Source: Alteromonadaceae bacterium BrNp21-10
GTDB lineage: Bacteria > Pseudomonadota > Gammaproteobacteria > Enterobacterales > Alteromonadaceae
Length of the DNA: 64,000 nucleotides
NCBI GenBank assembly: GCA_030418115.1
Contig: JAUHQD010000001.1
Coordinates: forward strand, 186,001-250,000
Direction of reading: 5' to 3'
In this document: positions 45,556 to 56,894 of the stretch, piece after piece
Layout of the letters: the number at the start of each line of letters is the position of its first letter
Numbering within the stretch: position 1 is the stretch's first letter
Position numbers and translations under genes: made by a program
Notes under the pieces: generated by a model
The model's input: only the letters and a program-made list of their open reading frames with translations
Databases searched by the model: none
What the model was told of the DNA's origin: nothing

Positions 45556-45632
45556 TGGCTCCCCCTCCCCGACTCGAACGGGGGACCTGCGGATTAACAG
45601 TCCGTCGCTCTAACCAGCTGAGCTAAGGGGGA
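45556..45632 (-). tRNA. tRNA-Asn (anticodon GTT), copy 1
   Basis: The leftward 77-base sequence folds as a full cloverleaf: acceptor TCCCCCT/AGGGGGA with CCA encoded, D arm TAGCTCAGCTGGTTAGAG, anticodon loop CTGTTAA giving GTT, and T arm GTTCGAGTC. Confidence 0.97.
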
Positions 45633-45678
45633 ATCATAATCTCGATATTAGTATCGATGATACTATCGACTTGAAATT

Positions 45679-45755
45679 TGGCTCCCCCTCCCCGACTCGA
45701 ACGGGGGACCTGCGGATTAACAGTCCGTCGCTCTAACCAGCTGAGCTAAGGGGGA
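45679..45755 (-). tRNA. tRNA-Asn (anticodon GTT), copy 2
   Basis: Identical to the copy 123 bases away. The two are separated by 46 bases of AT-rich spacer and are probably one transcript, read leftward from a promoter beyond 45755. Confidence 0.97.
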
Positions 45756-46998
45756 ACAGAATTTCAATGTGTTAAAACTGGTGAACATGGCGATTGCCCG
45801 CTTGCTGAAGCCAGATTTCAACGGAGCGGAATATTAATGAGGGTACCGGTAAGTGTCAACACCTGTACCCAACTATTTTCATGTTAAATCGCTTAATTGC
45901 TCATTTGCTACACAAAAGCCAGTGCCGTTGTTAGCATTATCGTCTTTGCTCAGGAACGACTGTTTAAAAATAGAACAAAATCGGCATGCCAAGTATTGTA
46001 ACTTTTCTGTCATTAAAAGTTAATCTTATAGACCTTAATAGTATATGAAGAGAGTTTGACAGTACTCATTATTACCCTGTTAACATCTTATTAACGTATT
46101 TAGGGCGCTAGCAACGTTAGTGTTAACTTACCTTGAATATCAAGTGGCATTATTGCAGATGGCGACGGCTATGGGCTAGCTGCAGTTATCCACTAAATCT
46201 GTGGATAACTATGTGAATTAAATTGTTAAAAAGCCTGTATCGCCCGCCAATTTGCTGTCAAGTGTTACTTTTAAAAACCTAATAAAAATTATTATAATTG
46301 TTTTAAAACAAAATCTTATGTTAATTTTTTGAAGAAAACTTAATGTCTTGGTTGTTTTTTGAACGGTTAAGTTTTTGCTTGTGCATTTTTCTCGCTGTCA
46401 ATAGAGATTTGAAAAAATCTCAGTAACTTTTATGGCTTTTATTGTATTTAAATTTTCTTTAAAAAAAGTAGCGTTTTTGGCATTGGAAATGCACTTTAAT
46501 ACTTTATTAGAGGGTGAGTCAGGGAGTTTTTTCAGTGATATAGCGCTATAGCGTGGTTTTAACCTAGTTTCTAAATTATTTTAAATTTTGTGGCACAATC
46601 GTGCTAATTAGGCGTTTAAGTTTATTACATTATCTGGTGGGAAAGAAAACGTCACAATTAACGTTCTTTATAGGCGACAATCGATAAATGAATCATTATC
46701 TGCTTTGTGGTTGCCGTCGATTAGCCTGTATAAGATTTTCACCCTAAGGATCTGCGAGGATCGCAGGAATAAAATGTAAGCAAATACTGAAGACGCATGG
46801 TAATCAATAATCAGCTGCTCTAATATGCTGCCTGCGGATCATCGAGCTAATCGAGCATAGACACCATTCTTTTTCGGTAAGCACTTTAGTGCGGGTTTAT
46901 TGCCTCATCGGCAATATCAATATAATGATCCTTTCCATTTTAATATCGGGATAGCGTTGCGTTTTAATAGCCAATGCTGTTGATAGCATTTTCTAACA
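45756..46998. other. long non-coding region upstream of the MATE-uvrB operon
   Basis: 1.24 kb without a gene. The left part should hold the tRNA promoter. 46200-46620 is very AT-rich. 46690-46998 is less so and has several short inverted repeats: CTGCGA-gga-TCGCAG at 46752-46766, ATTGCC-tcatc-GGCAAT at 46899-46915 and AATGCT-gttgat-AGCATT at 46973-46990, the last just before the MATE start. A structured 5' leader or small RNA is possible. No known RNA family was recognised. Confidence 0.4.
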
Positions 46999-48384
46999 GT
47001 GAGAGACAGAGTGACCCGACAGCCATCCTCTAAAAAACCAGATTTACTCAATGGCGATATTGGCGCGACCTTAACCCAAATGGCGGTGCCGATGATTGTT
47101 GGCATGGTCATATTAATGACCTTTGGTTTGGTGGATACGTTTTTCGTGAGTATGTTGGGCACCGAGCAGTTAGCGGCGATCAGCTTTACTTTTCCGGTGA
47201 CCTTTACCTTGATCAGTCTAAATATCGGTTTGGGTATTGGCGCATCGGCCACTATTGCCCGTTATTTAGGCTCGGGGCAAACCGATCTGGCCCGAGAGTT
47301 TGCTAATGGGGCGCTGATATTGGCGTTCGTGTTAGTTGGGGTATTGGCGCTGATTGGCTGGTTTACTATTGATCCTATTTTTACGTTGTTGGGCGCCAGT
47401 AACGAAGAGTTGGTTTATATTCGTGAATATATGTTGGTCTGGTATGCCGCCGGGGTGTGCTTGGCTATGCCTATGGTTGGCAATAGTGTTATTCGCGCCT
47501 CTGGGGATACCAAAACACCGAGCTTGATCATGGGGGCTGCCGGATTGGTCAACGCCATCCTCGATCCTATTTTGATTTTTGGTTGGGGGCCGGTGCCGGC
47601 ATTGGGTATTCAGGGCGCTGCCATCGCGACATTAGTCGCATGGTTATTTGCAGTTTGTTATATCTTTTATTTGTTGAATCAACGTAACTTAATTTTACCT
47701 CGTTTGTTGACCTGGGCTGAGATGAAAGTCACAACAGTCGGCGTGATGAAAATCGGTTTGCCTGCGGCCGGTGCTAACATGCTCACACCTATAGCCAATG
47801 GCGTGTTGACCGCCATCGTTGCCACCTACGGCACCGAAGCTGTGGCAACGTGGGGCGTAGGTAATCGCCTAGAGTCCATAGCTTGTATTGTTATTTTAGC
47901 CTTATCCATGACCTTACCACCATTTATTAGCCAGAATTTTGGGGCAGGTAAAATGCACAGAGTAGAGCAGAGCTATGTGCTGTGTGTTAAATTTGTACTG
48001 GTTTGGCAAGTATTGATTTTTGCCTTGTTATGGTTGTTGTCGCCGTTGATTGCCGATGTGTTTGCCGAAGAGCAACAAGTGGCCGAACTTATTCAACTAT
48101 TCTTACTGATTGTACCCATAGGTTATGGCTTACAAGGTGTGATTATTTTAACTAATTCTTCGTTTAACGCCATGCACCGGCCCATGTCGGCGTTATCTTT
48201 AAGTCTTATTCGGTTATTTATCTTTTTTGTGCCCGTGTCATATATTGGTAGTGTGATGTTTGCCTTACAAGGGTTATTTGTCGGCGCAGTTGTGGCAAAT
48301 TTGGCTACAGCGATAATTGCGTTTATTTGGTTTAAGCGCTTACTAAATGAACATTCATTACCAGAAGTGGAGGCTAATGCATGA
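46999..48384 (+). CDS. MATE-family efflux transporter (DinF/MepA-like branch)
   Basis: The start is GTG at 46999 or, better placed after GAGAGACAGA, GTG at 47011. The roughly 460-residue protein has twelve helices in two MatE halves ([36 protein letters not shown], and [29 protein letters not shown]). [38 protein letters not shown] matches the family signature. It should export cationic compounds using H+ or Na+. Its stop overlaps the uvrB start by four bases, so the two are cotranscribed. Confidence 0.92.
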   Translation: MRDRVTRQPSSKKPDLLNGDIGATLTQMAVPMIVGMVILMTFGLVDTFFVSMLGTEQLAAISFTFPVTFTLISLNIGLGIGASATIARYLGSGQTDLAREFANGALILAFVLVGVLALIGWFTIDPIFTLLGASNEELVYIREYMLVWYAAGVCLAMPMVGNSVIRASGDTKTPSLIMGAAGLVNAILDPILIFGWGPVPALGIQGAAIATLVAWLFAVCYIFYLLNQRNLILPRLLTWAEMKVTTVGVMKIGLPAAGANMLTPIANGVLTAIVATYGTEAVATWGVGNRLESIACIVILALSMTLPPFISQNFGAGKMHRVEQSYVLCVKFVLVWQVLIFALLWLLSPLIADVFAEEQQVAELIQLFLLIVPIGYGLQGVIILTNSSFNAMHRPMSALSLSLIRLFIFFVPVSYIGSVMFALQGLFVGAVVANLATAIIAFIWFKRLLNEHSLPEVEANA

Positions 48385-50408
48385 GTAAAATCGTTAATCT
48401 TACCCGACCTTTTATCTTATCTGCCCCCTATGAACCGGCCGGGGATCAGCCTAAGGCGATTGCAGGTTTATTAGAGGGTTTAGAGTCAGGGCTAGCGCAC
48501 CAAACATTATTAGGCGTCACGGGGTCGGGTAAAACTTTTACTATGGCCAGTGTTATTGCCGAAGTACAGCGGCCAACGTTGATTTTAGCTCACAACAAAA
48601 CACTGGCAGCACAGCTTTATGGAGAGATGAAAGAGTTTTTTCCGAATAATGCGGTGGAATATTTTGTTTCTTATTACGATTACTATCAACCGGAGGCCTA
48701 TGTGCCTTCAACCGATACGTTTATAGAGAAAGACGCATCGATCAACGAGCACATCGAACAAATGCGTTTGTCAGCCACCAAAGCGCTGATGGAGCGTCGT
48801 GACGTTATTATTGTGTCCAGTGTCTCGGCCATTTACGGTTTAGGCGATCCCGAATCTTATATGAAAATGCTGCTGCATATTCGTCAAGGTGACTTGATGG
48901 ATCAGCGCGACATCTTACGAAAGCTGGCCGAATTGCAATATAAACGTAATGATGTGGCCTTTGAGCGTGGCACCTTTAGGGTGCGCGGCGATGTGATTGA
49001 TATTTTCCCTGCTGATTCTGACCGTCATGGTATTCGCGTGGAACTCTTCGATGAAGAAATTGAAAGGATCAGTTTATTTGACCCCTTAACCGGTACCGTG
49101 GATAAAACAGTGACCCGCGTTACGGTGTTCCCGAAAACCCATTACGTTACTCCACGTGAAAAAATTCTTGATGCTATTACTCACATCAAGGAAGAATTAA
49201 AAGAGCGTCAAGAACAGCTAAAGTCAGTAAATAAGTTGGTGGAAGAACAGCGGGTGAGTCAGCGGGTACAGTTTGATATCGAAATGATGCAAGAACTGGG
49301 TTATTGCTCAGGAATTGAAAACTATTCACGCTATTTGTCTGGTCGCGCGCCGGGTGAGCCACCACCCACCTTGATTGATTATTTTCCGGCTGATGGTTTG
49401 ATGTTTATCGATGAGTCCCATGTGACGGTTTCGCAGATTGGTGCCATGTATAAAGGTGATCGTTCACGTAAAGAAACCCTAGTGGAATTTGGTTTCCGTT
49501 TACCTTCGGCATTGGATAATCGGCCGCTGAAGTTTGATGAGTTCGAAAAAATATCACCACAAACTATCTATGTGTCGGCCACGCCAGGCCAGTTTGAAAT
49601 CGATAAATGTGGTAGTGACTTTGTCGAGCAAGTGGTGCGACCTACCGGATTGTTGGACCCGATTATTGAAGTGCGGCCGGTGGCGACTCAAGTGGATGAT
49701 TTGTTGTCGGAGATCCATAAGCGCGTTGCACTTGATGAGCGGGTACTCGTGACCACCTTGACCAAACGTATGTCTGAAGACCTAGCGGATTATTTAGATG
49801 AGCACGGCGTACGGGTGCGCTATTTACATTCCGATATCGATACGGTGGAACGCATTGAAATTATTCGTGACTTACGCATCGGTAAATTTGATGTGTTAGT
49901 GGGGATCAACCTATTAAGAGAAGGTTTGGACATGCCGGAAGTGTCATTAGTGGCAATTTTGGATGCCGACAAGGAAGGTTTTTTACGTTCCGAACGTTCA
50001 TTAATTCAAACCATGGGGCGAGCCGCACGTAACCTCAACGGTAAGGCAATTTTGTACGGCGATAGGATCACCGGTTCAATGGGACGAGCCATGGCTGAAA
50101 CGGAACGCCGCCGTACCGCACAAATAGCACATAATAAGCTGCATAATATCACTCCACAGGCGCTGAATAAGAGTGTGACCGATATCATGGATGTGGGCGA
50201 TGGTAGTGGTAGCGGTGGGGTGAAACTACGGAAAATTTCGGAAAAAGGCGCTAAATACAATACCTTTACGCCTGCGCAATTAATGAAACAAATCGCCGAA
50301 TTAGAAAAAGCCATGTTTAAACATGCCGCCGATTTAGAATTTGAAAAAGCCGCATCCGTGCGCGATGAAGTTGAAAATTTGCGTACTCAATTGGTAAAAA
50401 TAGCTTAA
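48381..50408 (+). CDS. uvrB: excinuclease ABC subunit B
   Basis: This nucleotide-excision repair helicase-like damage verifier is 675 residues, normal length. It has Walker A ([15 protein letters not shown], about 40), the beta-hairpin region ([27 protein letters not shown]), DEAD-type [42 protein letters not shown], helicase motifs V-VI ([44 protein letters not shown]), and the C-terminal UVR domain that binds UvrC ([28 protein letters not shown]). No clear LexA box was seen upstream. Confidence 0.98.
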   Translation: MSKIVNLTRPFILSAPYEPAGDQPKAIAGLLEGLESGLAHQTLLGVTGSGKTFTMASVIAEVQRPTLILAHNKTLAAQLYGEMKEFFPNNAVEYFVSYYDYYQPEAYVPSTDTFIEKDASINEHIEQMRLSATKALMERRDVIIVSSVSAIYGLGDPESYMKMLLHIRQGDLMDQRDILRKLAELQYKRNDVAFERGTFRVRGDVIDIFPADSDRHGIRVELFDEEIERISLFDPLTGTVDKTVTRVTVFPKTHYVTPREKILDAITHIKEELKERQEQLKSVNKLVEEQRVSQRVQFDIEMMQELGYCSGIENYSRYLSGRAPGEPPPTLIDYFPADGLMFIDESHVTVSQIGAMYKGDRSRKETLVEFGFRLPSALDNRPLKFDEFEKISPQTIYVSATPGQFEIDKCGSDFVEQVVRPTGLLDPIIEVRPVATQVDDLLSEIHKRVALDERVLVTTLTKRMSEDLADYLDEHGVRVRYLHSDIDTVERIEIIRDLRIGKFDVLVGINLLREGLDMPEVSLVAILDADKEGFLRSERSLIQTMGRAARNLNGKAILYGDRITGSMGRAMAETERRRTAQIAHNKLHNITPQALNKSVTDIMDVGDGSGSGGVKLRKISEKGAKYNTFTPAQLMKQIAELEKAMFKHAADLEFEKAASVRDEVENLRTQLVKIA

Positions 50409-50508
50409 ACCCTTGTTATTGTTTCGAAATAGTTACAAATTGTTATTGCTACCGCTGACCGGTAAGTTATAGTATAAAAAATTATACCTTAACTGGTCAG
50501 GGTGACTT

Positions 50509-51420
50509 ATGCTAAATCGCTTACAAGAATCAGATATTAAATTACTACGGGTATTTTTCGCAGTGGCCTCGTGTAATGGTTTTACCGCCGCAGAGCCTGT
50601 ACTCCGTATGCAGCGGCCGAATATTAGTGCCGCCATTAAAAAGCTCGAAGAGCGCTTGGATTTAATTCTTTGTCACCGTGGTCGCGGTGGCTTTCAGATG
50701 ACTAAAGAAGGCGAAGTGGTTTTTCAAGAAACCAAACGTATCTTTAATGCCTTCGATAATTTTGTCTTCAATTTAAAAAGTTTGCATGATGATTATTCAG
50801 GGCATTTAACCATAGTGTTGATGTCTGGCTTGCCGATGAATGTGGTTCGCGCTGTGAGTAAATCGGTGAAAACCGCCATGAACAAATTTGAAGATATTCA
50901 CTTCAACGTACAAACCCGTTTGTACAATGAAGTGGAACATGCATCGACTTCTGGCGAATGTCATTTGGTGGTGTCTTGTTACGACATGGTTAAACCCGAA
51001 TCTATTATCTTTCACCCGTTACCCTTTAAATGTACTGGCCAGTTGTATTGTGCCAAAACCCATCCTTTAGCTAAGCACGCTGGGCAATTACCCGATTCTA
51101 TGGATATGAGCGATTATCCGGCTATCGGCATTACCGGTATGTCACCTTCCAATTACATTGGTAATGAGCGACGCATGGCTATAGAAACCTTTTCTGATTC
51201 TTTTGAGTCTTGCCTACCCGCAATATTAACCGGCGAGTACATAGGTTTACTGCCAGATTATTTCGTCGAAGGTAAAGAATATGAGTCTGAGTTGGTGGCA
51301 TTAGCTGGTGATGAATTTAAGTTCAGTCATAGTTTATATGTAATGAATGGCAAAAATACGCGCATGAATCCGGTACTTAAGCACTTTGTACGAGAGTTGG
51401 AATACTTCGTCACACAGTAA
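50509..51420 (+). CDS. LysR-family transcriptional regulator
   Basis: The 303-residue regulator has an N-terminal winged helix-turn-helix (SDIKLLRVFFAVASCNGFTAAEPVLRMQRPNISAAIKKLEERLDLILCHRGRGGFQMTKEGEVV). The effector domain runs from about 90. Its inducer domain is of the type next to stand-alone genes; no clear target is adjacent. GGTCAGGGTGACTT precedes the ATG. It converges on the large histidine kinase gene. Confidence 0.92.
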   Translation: MLNRLQESDIKLLRVFFAVASCNGFTAAEPVLRMQRPNISAAIKKLEERLDLILCHRGRGGFQMTKEGEVVFQETKRIFNAFDNFVFNLKSLHDDYSGHLTIVLMSGLPMNVVRAVSKSVKTAMNKFEDIHFNVQTRLYNEVEHASTSGECHLVVSCYDMVKPESIIFHPLPFKCTGQLYCAKTHPLAKHAGQLPDSMDMSDYPAIGITGMSPSNYIGNERRMAIETFSDSFESCLPAILTGEYIGLLPDYFVEGKEYESELVALAGDEFKFSHSLYVMNGKNTRMNPVLKHFVRELEYFVTQ

Positions 51421-51464
51421 GTTGATGTACAGCGGCATAACCACTGGGATCAAACTTGAGTGCG

Positions 51465-54400
51465 TTATCCTAACCAGTGTTGCAACTTTTCTCTAAGGTC
51501 GTCTGGATTAAAAGGCTTACTGAGATAGTCATCCATGCCCGCCGCTAAGCACTTATCTTGATCTTCCTTCATCGCATTAGCGGTTAAAGCAATAATCGGC
51601 ACACGGCGGTAGTGTTCACCGCCAGCTCCATCGCGAATTGCCGCTGTTGCTTCAAAACCATCCATTTCCGGCATTTGACAATCCATTAAGATTAAATCGT
51701 AGGGCGCTTCTAGATCGCTGCCGTTAAGTTTTGCTAATGCTTCAATGCCATTGTTGGCCACATCGGCTTGTAATTGCATATCTTCAAGTTGCGCCAATGC
51801 CACCGCTTGATTAATGAAGTTATCTTCAATCAGTAATATTCGCGTATTACTTGGCCAAGATCCTAATGACTCGGTGCCTGAGGTGGCATCATTGTTATGG
51901 TATTCCACTCGTCCTTCACTTGCATTGTCATGCATACTTTTAATCGAGTGGCGTGTGACTAATGGTTGAGGGTTAGTTAGCGCACCTTCATCATTAAGTA
52001 AGATAGCGATGGCATCACTTAGGTCCGACGGTTTTACGGGTTTAGGGAAGTAAGCGCTAAAACCGGCTTGATGGAATAGATGAGAATCACCTCGTTTGGT
52101 AACGGATGTCAGCATAATCATTTTCATTGCATCATAATCGGCAAAACTGCGGACTTTTTTGGCTAATGTCAGCCCATCCATATCCGGCATTTGCATATCG
52201 AGAATAGCCAGCGCAAATGGACGATTATGTTCGCTCTGGTACTGGGCCAATTTTAATAAGGCGTCTTCGGCACTTTGCGCTGAAGTAACATTCGCCTGCC
52301 AACGTTGTAACTGCCCCGTGAGGATTTCTATATTATTGTTATTGTCATCGACGATGAGGACATCGGTATTCTCTAACTTGATTTGCGGTAACGGCGCGTG
52401 CCTTTGTGAGGAGCTTTCAAGTTCGATATTAAAATTAAAGGTGCTGCCTTTACCATATTCACTTTCGGCACTGACGCCACCACCCATCAGCTCACATAAT
52501 TGTTTGACGATGGTCAAACCTAATCCAGTACCGCCATATTTTCTAGTGGTGGAGGCATCCACTTGGGTAAATGAATTGAACAGTAGCGATATTTTATCTG
52601 CTGGGATGCCGATACCGCTATCGATGATCTGACATTGCAGGCGCAAGTTGCTATTAAATTGGCTTAATTTAATACGTACTATAATTTCACCTTGTGCGGT
52701 GAATTTAATGGCATTACTGATGAGATTAGTCAGTATTTGTCGAAGACGGGACGGATCGCCTTTAACCATGCTTTGCTCGAGTGCACTGGCATCTAGGATC
52801 AGTTCTAAGCCTTTTTCTTCGGCTTTGATGGCCATGGTCTCAATCACATCATAAAAATGACTGAGTAAGTCAAAGTCAATAATGTCCAGTTCTAACTTGC
52901 CGGCTTCTACTTTTGAAAAATCCAATATGTCGTTAATAATAGCCAGCAAAGAGGTGGCACTTGAATAGGCGAGGTCAGCGCGGTGCGATTGCTCTTGGTT
53001 TAGGTCTGAGCCTCGCAACAGATCAAGCATGCCTAACACGCCATTCATTGGCGTACGAATTTCATGACTCATGCTAGCTAAAAATTCTGATTTATAGCGC
53101 ACGGTTAATTCGGCTTCTTCTTTGGCGGCAATCAGGGAGTTTTCCACTTGCTTATGCATGGTGATATCCCTAAACCCCCATACTTGCCCTAAGGAAGTGT
53201 TATTAATCAGCATCTGATTCGAGGAGAAATGTAATACACTGCCGGACTTCAGCTCTAGAATATTAGCCTCGGAGTTGGTGTTATTATCAGCCTCGACCAC
53301 AGTGGATAATTTCAGTGTTTCTGGATTTACAAGGCGACTACCCATGTATTCGAGCATGGCATTTTGATCAAATTGTGAAACCTGATCAGCAGTCAATTGC
53401 CAAAGTTCACATAAACGTTGATTGAAACGAATAACGTCACCGCTGTTAGATACCACAAATAAGCCGATATCGGTCGCCTCCATAATCGCTTCCAATTGAC
53501 TTAGGGTTCGATTGATCTCTTCTTCTGCGGCTTTTTTTGCACTGATGTCGCGAATAATCCCAGTGAAAATAACCCCTTTAGTTGTGTTACTTTCAGATAT
53601 GGCTAAATGAATAGGAAAGGTTGATTGGTCCTTTCTAAGGGCTATTAACTCCCGGCCAATACCGATAATTTTACTATCTCTTGTATTGATAAAGGCATTG
53701 ATATAGCCATCGTGGTGCTGTGCATAATGTTCAGGCATAAGGCAACTGATATTGCGGCCAATCACCTCTTCTTTGTGATAACCAAACATACTTTCAGCCG
53801 CTTGATTGAATGATAAAATCTCCCCCTTTTTATTAATGGTAATAATGGAGTCAACAACGCTATTGAGTATCGACTCTAATAAATTGGCCGATTCCAAAGA
53901 TTGAGCGGTAATGCGTTGATTTTCACTGCGTTCTGCACCGATATGCAACATCATGTTGTGAAAAGTACGTGCGAGTACCCCCACTTCGTTGGTTGCGGTA
54001 ATAGGTAATTGTTGCAACTTACCTGATTCATCATATTGCTTTAATGCGTCCGTCAAGTTACTAATGGGGCTGACCATTCGGCGTGAAGTAATAATGGTAA
54101 TAGTTAATGCGAGTATGGCTAAGGCAATGCCTAACCAAATACTACGGGTACGGATATTGTAGAGTTCACTATTAGATTGATTGACGTCTTGCAATAATAA
54201 ATACAGTGGCTGCTGATTTTGGTGTTCATTACCTCCCAACCGTTGTAGGAAGGAAATTTTAGATCTTTGTTGATTATCCATTAAGTTGGGTAGTGGAAAA
54301 GACGTCGGCTCTTGAGTTAAAATGTCTGTGAGGCTGGGAAATAGTTGTTGTATAGGGGTGTTTTCATACAGCGATTTATCAGCATTTTCATTTAAAATAA

Positions 54401-56003
54401 TACCTTGGTGATTGGTCAAAAACATCGCTAAATTATTCAGTACATTCTCTTTTAATTGTTGTAGAAAATGACTGAAATTGACATCAATGAGCACAACCCC
54501 AAACAGTTCATTATTGCCAGCAGTATAAATAGGCGTCGCTACTTGAAAACTAACAATGTTGTCAGCCGACAAAGTGGCGGAGGATATAAAGGTCTCAGTG
54601 GTTTTCTTGGATAAAGTTTGTTGAATTACTGATGGTGCAAATGGGTGCGAGTTTTCGTCGACACTGACCATAATGTTGCCATCCGATTGGCGAATGGCGG
54701 TCACTAGACTACTCAAGTTACCAACAGTGCGGATGTAACTGATGTTGTCATATTCAAACTTGTTCTTGAGTATTTGTTCGAAAATCTGCGCTAGCCGGTC
54801 CCGCCATAAATCGCTGTTGTAGTGATCGCCGAGATATTGCGCGGCAATTATTCCCTGTATTGGCGGTGTGTTACTTAAAAACAACGTATCAGCGGTGGAT
54901 TGTAAGTAAACTCGCTCTAGTAATGGGGCCACTAAGCTGGCTTTAATATGTAAGTCTTCTAATACTTGTTTTCGCGATAATCGAGCCGACTCTGCATAGA
55001 AAGTTAAACTGACCACTAGGGTAATAATCAACGATATTAAAAAGGCCATCAGCGGCAATTGTATGGTTAAAGGGTTTTTGGCTTTCCCTACTTCAAGGCT
55101 TTTCTGTGGAATAAAAGATGAGTTAGAATTTGTATCGCCACTGTTAATAGATGGCGATTCCGCTAGTTTTCTGTGGTTCAGTGTTAACCATAAACCAACT
55201 AATACAGTAGCGTAAGCAATGATTTTTAAACTGTGGGCAATATTAAAGTGATTGTCATATAAAGCAGTGGAGCCGAAGGCCATATGTAATTGGGTGAAGA
55301 TCTCTGGGATCATGGATAATAGAATGGCAAATTTGATGGTGGAATAATCTTGTTTCAACCATACCGAGATTAACGTCGCAGCCAGTAAAAATAATGTCAG
55401 GGGTAGTACATCGAAAGGTCGAGTGACGACGGCATTCAGGTACATAGTTTGCGGCAGAGTTGTGGCACTCATCGCAGCGCCTACGACAATGACCGTAGCA
55501 CCGATAAAAATGATAGCCATCGCTATTAACAAACGAACGGAAAGCTGTTGCTGAGCAGTCTTATTATTAGTTTGGTGGTAAAACCAAATATTGGCAGTGA
55601 CACCGATAATGATCACCGTGGCATTGAACAATCGGGATAAAGCCCAGGTGAACGGGATAAAGTCTTGATTACCTGAAATGGCCTCGATAATACGTGTCGC
55701 CGCCAAAGTATGGAATCCATCTACAATGGCTGAGCTGAATAAGACTAAGCCTATGATGGCAATGGGGACATCACCGTTACGGCGGTAGTGTAAGAATGCA
55801 ATACCCGAGGCAATAACGGCTATGCAAATCGCTGTCCAATCTAGAATGGCGTGGTGAATGTTCCCGACATTAGGTAATGTGTTAATTTCGCCAGCAATAT
55901 GCGCGGAGCTAAATTCGACACCGAGTAAGTTTAATAAAAACGGAACCAAACAAATAATCAATATAAAGATCGTGTTTTTGGCACTGGCGGTCATTACATT
56001 CAT
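51465..56003 (-). CDS. hybrid sensor histidine kinase with two receiver domains
   Basis: The 1512-residue protein has: an N-terminal multi-helix membrane sensor (about 8-275, MASE-like, including VDGFHTLAATRIIE); a membrane helix (about 322-342); a large periplasmic Cache-type domain (to about 640); a second helix and HAMP (to about 720); PAS (ILNSVVDSIITINKKGEILSFNQAAESMFGY); a second PAS; HisKA with SHEIRTP; HATPase (NLISNAIKF, DSGIGIP, GTGLGL); then REC1 (DMQMPDMDG) and REC2 (DCQMPEMDG) at about 1230-1350 and 1389-1510. It lacks an HPt domain. An HPt protein is encoded at 60877. The signal is unknown. Confidence 0.95.
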   Translation of the reverse strand: MNVMTASAKNTIFILIICLVPFLLNLLGVEFSSAHIAGEINTLPNVGNIHHAILDWTAICIAVIASGIAFLHYRRNGDVPIAIIGLVLFSSAIVDGFHTLAATRIIEAISGNQDFIPFTWALSRLFNATVIIIGVTANIWFYHQTNNKTAQQQLSVRLLIAMAIIFIGATVIVVGAAMSATTLPQTMYLNAVVTRPFDVLPLTLFLLAATLISVWLKQDYSTIKFAILLSMIPEIFTQLHMAFGSTALYDNHFNIAHSLKIIAYATVLVGLWLTLNHRKLAESPSINSGDTNSNSSFIPQKSLEVGKAKNPLTIQLPLMAFLISLIITLVVSLTFYAESARLSRKQVLEDLHIKASLVAPLLERVYLQSTADTLFLSNTPPIQGIIAAQYLGDHYNSDLWRDRLAQIFEQILKNKFEYDNISYIRTVGNLSSLVTAIRQSDGNIMVSVDENSHPFAPSVIQQTLSKKTTETFISSATLSADNIVSFQVATPIYTAGNNELFGVVLIDVNFSHFLQQLKENVLNNLAMFLTNHQGIILNENADKSLYENTPIQQLFPSLTDILTQEPTSFPLPNLMDNQQRSKISFLQRLGGNEHQNQQPLYLLLQDVNQSNSELYNIRTRSIWLGIALAILALTITIITSRRMVSPISNLTDALKQYDESGKLQQLPITATNEVGVLARTFHNMMLHIGAERSENQRITAQSLESANLLESILNSVVDSIITINKKGEILSFNQAAESMFGYHKEEVIGRNISCLMPEHYAQHHDGYINAFINTRDSKIIGIGRELIALRKDQSTFPIHLAISESNTTKGVIFTGIIRDISAKKAAEEEINRTLSQLEAIMEATDIGLFVVSNSGDVIRFNQRLCELWQLTADQVSQFDQNAMLEYMGSRLVNPETLKLSTVVEADNNTNSEANILELKSGSVLHFSSNQMLINNTSLGQVWGFRDITMHKQVENSLIAAKEEAELTVRYKSEFLASMSHEIRTPMNGVLGMLDLLRGSDLNQEQSHRADLAYSSATSLLAIINDILDFSKVEAGKLELDIIDFDLLSHFYDVIETMAIKAEEKGLELILDASALEQSMVKGDPSRLRQILTNLISNAIKFTAQGEIIVRIKLSQFNSNLRLQCQIIDSGIGIPADKISLLFNSFTQVDASTTRKYGGTGLGLTIVKQLCELMGGGVSAESEYGKGSTFNFNIELESSSQRHAPLPQIKLENTDVLIVDDNNNNIEILTGQLQRWQANVTSAQSAEDALLKLAQYQSEHNRPFALAILDMQMPDMDGLTLAKKVRSFADYDAMKMIMLTSVTKRGDSHLFHQAGFSAYFPKPVKPSDLSDAIAILLNDEGALTNPQPLVTRHSIKSMHDNASEGRVEYHNNDATSGTESLGSWPSNTRILLIEDNFINQAVALAQLEDMQLQADVANNGIEALAKLNGSDLEAPYDLILMDCQMPEMDGFEATAAIRDGAGGEHYRRVPIIALTANAMKEDQDKCLAAGMDDYLSKPFNPDDLREKLQHWLG

Positions 56004-56115
56004 TATTTTGAGTAATTCCTTGTTGGCAGCTAAGCAGTAAGTTACTGAAATCAGTATTGTAATTAGTTGTTACAACACTGATCTACTGTAGACGAATATT
56101 GTTTTTTTGCTCAGT

Positions 56116-56772
56116 TTATTCGTATAAACAGGGGTCGACTAATTGCTTGCTGGCAAAGGCTTCTAAGCGTTCCTGGCAGGCTCCGCATTTACCGCAGGCC
56201 TTTTCACGGCCGTTATAACAGGTCCAAGTGTCGGCATAATCTAAGTGCATGGCCAAGCCTTCGGCGAGGATTTCACTTTTACTTTGCATTAAGTAGGGAG
56301 TTACAATTTCGACCGCTTCATAATTGGCAATGGCACAGACATCATTCATTTTTTCCACAAATAACGGCCTGCAGTCTGGGTAGATAGCGTGATCCCCCCC
56401 ATGAGCACCGTAATAAACCTTGGATGCTTCTAGAGAAACCGCATAACCCACCGCTAACGACAGTAATATCATATTGCGATTGGGCACCACGGTTTGCTTC
56501 ATGTTTTCGGCTTCATAATGGCCTTCGGGCATCGGAATATTGTCAGTGAGTGCTGAGCCTGCGAGTAAAAAGCTGATGGCGCTGATATCCACTACTTTGT
56601 GGGAAATGTTTAACTTGCTACAAACACGGCTGGCATAGTCTAATTCTTTTTTATGCTTTTGCCCGTAATCAAAAGACAGCGCATAAACCTCTTCATTTTG
56701 TTGCAACGCTTTGTTTAATACCGTGAACGAGTCCATTCCTCCGGAATAAATAACAACGACCTTTTGTGCCAT
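56116..56772 (-). CDS. queC: 7-cyano-7-deazaguanine synthase
   Basis: QueC converts 7-carboxy-7-deazaguanine to preQ0 with ATP and ammonia, in queuosine synthesis. The 218-residue protein has the PP-loop ([17 protein letters not shown], about 5-20), [11 protein letters not shown], and the zinc site formed by [16 protein letters not shown] near the C-terminus. It is divergent from queE, with 122 bases between the starts, so both steps of the pathway are controlled from one intergenic region. Confidence 0.97.
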   Translation of the reverse strand: MAQKVVVIYSGGMDSFTVLNKALQQNEEVYALSFDYGQKHKKELDYASRVCSKLNISHKVVDISAISFLLAGSALTDNIPMPEGHYEAENMKQTVVPNRNMILLSLAVGYAVSLEASKVYYGAHGGDHAIYPDCRPLFVEKMNDVCAIANYEAVEIVTPYLMQSKSEILAEGLAMHLDYADTWTCYNGREKACGKCGACQERLEAFASKQLVDPCLYE

Positions 56773-56894
56773 GGGTAAGCCTTCTCTATAATGTCCTCAA
56801 ATAATCATGACAATTGCCAGTCAGTTTGAGTATTTAATGTTGATATCGGCAATTCTAGTGAATTCAAAGCCAAAGGAACACCTAAAAGGGCATT

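Noticed and set aside
46720-46745. CTGT-containing stretch considered as a LexA box for uvrB
   Set aside because: The matching ACAG half is absent, and the site is 1.6 kb before uvrB.
56773-56894. queC/queE intergenic region considered for a preQ1 riboswitch
   Set aside because: No pseudoknot-like pattern with an A-rich tail could be seen in the 122 bases.
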